From the NCBI GenBank assembly GCA_937925645.1, contig CALAMB010000338.1:1-16483 (forward strand): DNA of 16,483 bases. The letters run 5' to 3'. The notes beneath the pieces were generated by a model. It was not told where the DNA came from and did not search any database. It saw only the letters and a program-made list of their open reading frames with translations. Position 1 is the first letter of the stretch. Each line of letters begins with the position of its first letter. The translations under genes were made by a program, and so were the position numbers. Below are positions 15,439 through 16,483 of this stretch, one piece after another. Origin of the DNA: an uncultured Acidobacteriota bacterium. GTDB taxonomy: Bacteria > Acidobacteriota > JAAYUB01.

Positions 15439-15468
15439 TTGCCATCCGCCGGCGCCTTCGGGTACAAT
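15439..15468 (+). promoter_or_regulatory. sigma70 promoter of the secreted protein gene
   Basis: TTGCCA (15439-15444) and TACAAT (15463-15468) each match five of six consensus positions, with an 18-bp spacer. Transcription would start near 15475, giving a leader of about 115 nt. Confidence 0.55.
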
Positions 15469-15522
15469 CGCTCTCAGTCAATCGCTTCATCCATCGGTGC
15501 GGGCATGCGCGCGGCCGGGATA

Positions 15523-15544
15523 ACCCGCCGGCCCGCCGGCGGGT
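15523..15544 (+). other. perfect 9-bp hairpin in the leader of the secreted protein gene
   Basis: ACCCGCCGG (15523-15531) and CCGGCGGGT (15536-15544) pair perfectly around the loop CCCG. No T-tract follows, so it is not an intrinsic terminator. It would fold in the 5' leader about 48 nt before the start codon and might affect stability or translation. Confidence 0.5.
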
Positions 15545-15591
15545 CCCGTCGCCGGATGGCGGGCGGCCGAAGCGCGACAAGGAGGGCCATC

Positions 15592-16483
15592 ATGAGACGG
15601 ATCACCGCGATCATCGGCTGGATCGCCATCGGGTGGCTGGCCGCCGGGGCGGACGGCGTCCGCGCGCAGGCGATCGTCGTCGATCACACCTGCACGGACC
15701 TGTCGGCCATCCCGGAGAGCGTCATCAACACGGCCAAGAGCCAGCGCAAGGTCCACTACGCCCACACGTCGCACGGCTCCCAGATCAACACCGGCCTGGA
15801 GCTGATCGAGACCGCTCTCTTTGACGTTGAGGTGGGATGGTGCGAGCTGCCGGCCGTGAGCGGGACGCTCTGCATCTTCGACGGCCAGGAGACGGGCGAT
15901 TACATCACCCCGGATTTGTACTGGCAGACCGCCGACGGCCTGGACCTCACCCGCGACGTGCTGGACCACAACGCCGCGCTCAACGCCTCGATGTGGGCCT
16001 GGTGCACCCAGCTCGACTATTACAGCTCGACGGATGTCCAGGCGTACCTGGACGCGATGAGCCAGCTCGAGAGCGAGTACCCGGGCGTCCGGTTCGTCTA
16101 CTTCACCGGCAACGCCCAGGCCACCGGCGCCGAGGGGTACAACCGCCACCAGCGCAACCAGCAGATCCGCCAGTATTGCCAGACCTATGGCAAGGCGCTG
16201 TTCGACTTCGCCGACCTGGATAGCTGGTGGTTCAACCCGGTCGCCAGCGCCTGGGAGCAGGCAACCTACAGCTACGGAGGCCAGACCATCCCGGTGGAAC
16301 ATCCCGAATTCCACGGCGACGAGGCGGGACACACCACCTACGACAGTTGCCGCCAGAAGGGGCGGGCGTACTGGTGGCTGATGGCCCGGCTCAGCGGTTG
16401 GTCCGGCGCGGGCGAATGCGCCGTCGCGCCGAGCGGCCTGCAGGCGGTTCCCAACCCGGTCCAGCACCGGATCGCCCTGTCCT
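15592..16483 (+). CDS. secreted SGNH-hydrolase-like protein, partial at the 3' end
   Basis: The gene runs off the window with 297 codons and no stop. An N-terminal signal peptide is clear: basic RR, a hydrophobic stretch (6-18) and a likely cleavage after VRA or AQA (residues 25-27). The mature part carries [11 protein letters not shown] (55-65), FTGNAQ (171-176) and a later [11 protein letters not shown]. These resemble, loosely, the nucleophile, oxyanion Gly/Asn and Asp/His blocks of SGNH/GDSL esterases; the assignment is tentative. The last visible stretch, [19 protein letters not shown], looks like the first strand of a fibronectin type III domain, though a C-terminal sorting domain cannot be excluded. 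GGAGGG five bases upstream fixes the start. It has its own promoter and is probably independent of the GGDEF gene. Confidence 0.75.
   Translation, partial: MRRITAIIGWIAIGWLAAGADGVRAQAIVVDHTCTDLSAIPESVINTAKSQRKVHYAHTSHGSQINTGLELIETALFDVEVGWCELPAVSGTLCIFDGQETGDYITPDLYWQTADGLDLTRDVLDHNAALNASMWAWCTQLDYYSSTDVQAYLDAMSQLESEYPGVRFVYFTGNAQATGAEGYNRHQRNQQIRQYCQTYGKALFDFADLDSWWFNPVASAWEQATYSYGGQTIPVEHPEFHGDEAGHTTYDSCRQKGRAYWWLMARLSGWSGAGECAVAPSGLQAVPNPVQHRIALS

Noticed and set aside
13104..15467. Open reading frame of 787 codons on the minus strand opposite the GGDEF gene
   Set aside because: It is low-complexity Gln/His/Asp-rich, typical of the antisense frame of a GC-biased gene, and has no recognisable domain.
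15414..15480. Intrinsic terminator after the GGDEF gene
   Set aside because: GC-rich inverted pieces are present, but there is no T-tract and the stem is not continuous.

Overview
This is a GC-rich bacterial window of roughly 70% G+C. It carries strong Shine-Dalgarno sequences, sigma70-like promoters and one textbook intrinsic terminator. I see no plasmid, phage, insertion-sequence, CRISPR, rRNA or tRNA signature. A lipoyl-type 2-oxoacid dehydrogenase, a PlsC acyltransferase, a multi-pass membrane GGDEF protein and a secreted modular protein suggest a chromosomal segment of a free-living, probably Gram-negative, high-GC bacterium. An Acidobacteriota-like or other under-sampled phylum would fit, but the lineage is a guess and nothing here fixes it.

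Layout. Positions 1-3472 (minus strand) hold a tightly packed 2-oxoacid dehydrogenase operon, transcribed E1-alpha, E1-beta, E2; no E3 gene lies in the window. A 291-bp divergent promoter region with a GC-rich palindrome follows. Positions 3764-6830 (plus) hold mutY, a serine acetyltransferase and cysK. The acetyltransferase ends in the isoleucine tail that docks into CysK, so the last two genes form a cysteine-synthesis pair. Positions 6831-7246 hold no gene. They hold a mosaic of short repeat modules, several present in both orientations, ending exactly where the mntP promoter begins. mntP (manganese exporter) ends at a strong terminator. Next comes a three-gene cluster: a protein of six 29-residue helical repeats, an SPL-family radical SAM protein, and PlsC (the last two overlap by 4 bp). 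Then comM and radC form a DNA-processing/repair pair. A membrane diguanylate cyclase with a PDZ-like sensor region follows, and a secreted SGNH-like protein runs off the right edge.

How they work together. The window combines central carbon metabolism (acyl-CoA production), cysteine synthesis, DNA maintenance (MutY, ComM, RadC), phospholipid synthesis, metal homeostasis and c-di-GMP signalling. Most genes are ordinary. I do not see a convincing new defence or mobile system. The most unusual material is the intergenic repeat mosaic, one module of which also forms the 3' end of the E2 gene. Next are a MutY that keeps a complete Nudix box, a serine acetyltransferase with a tetracysteine insertion, and the 29-residue repeat protein.
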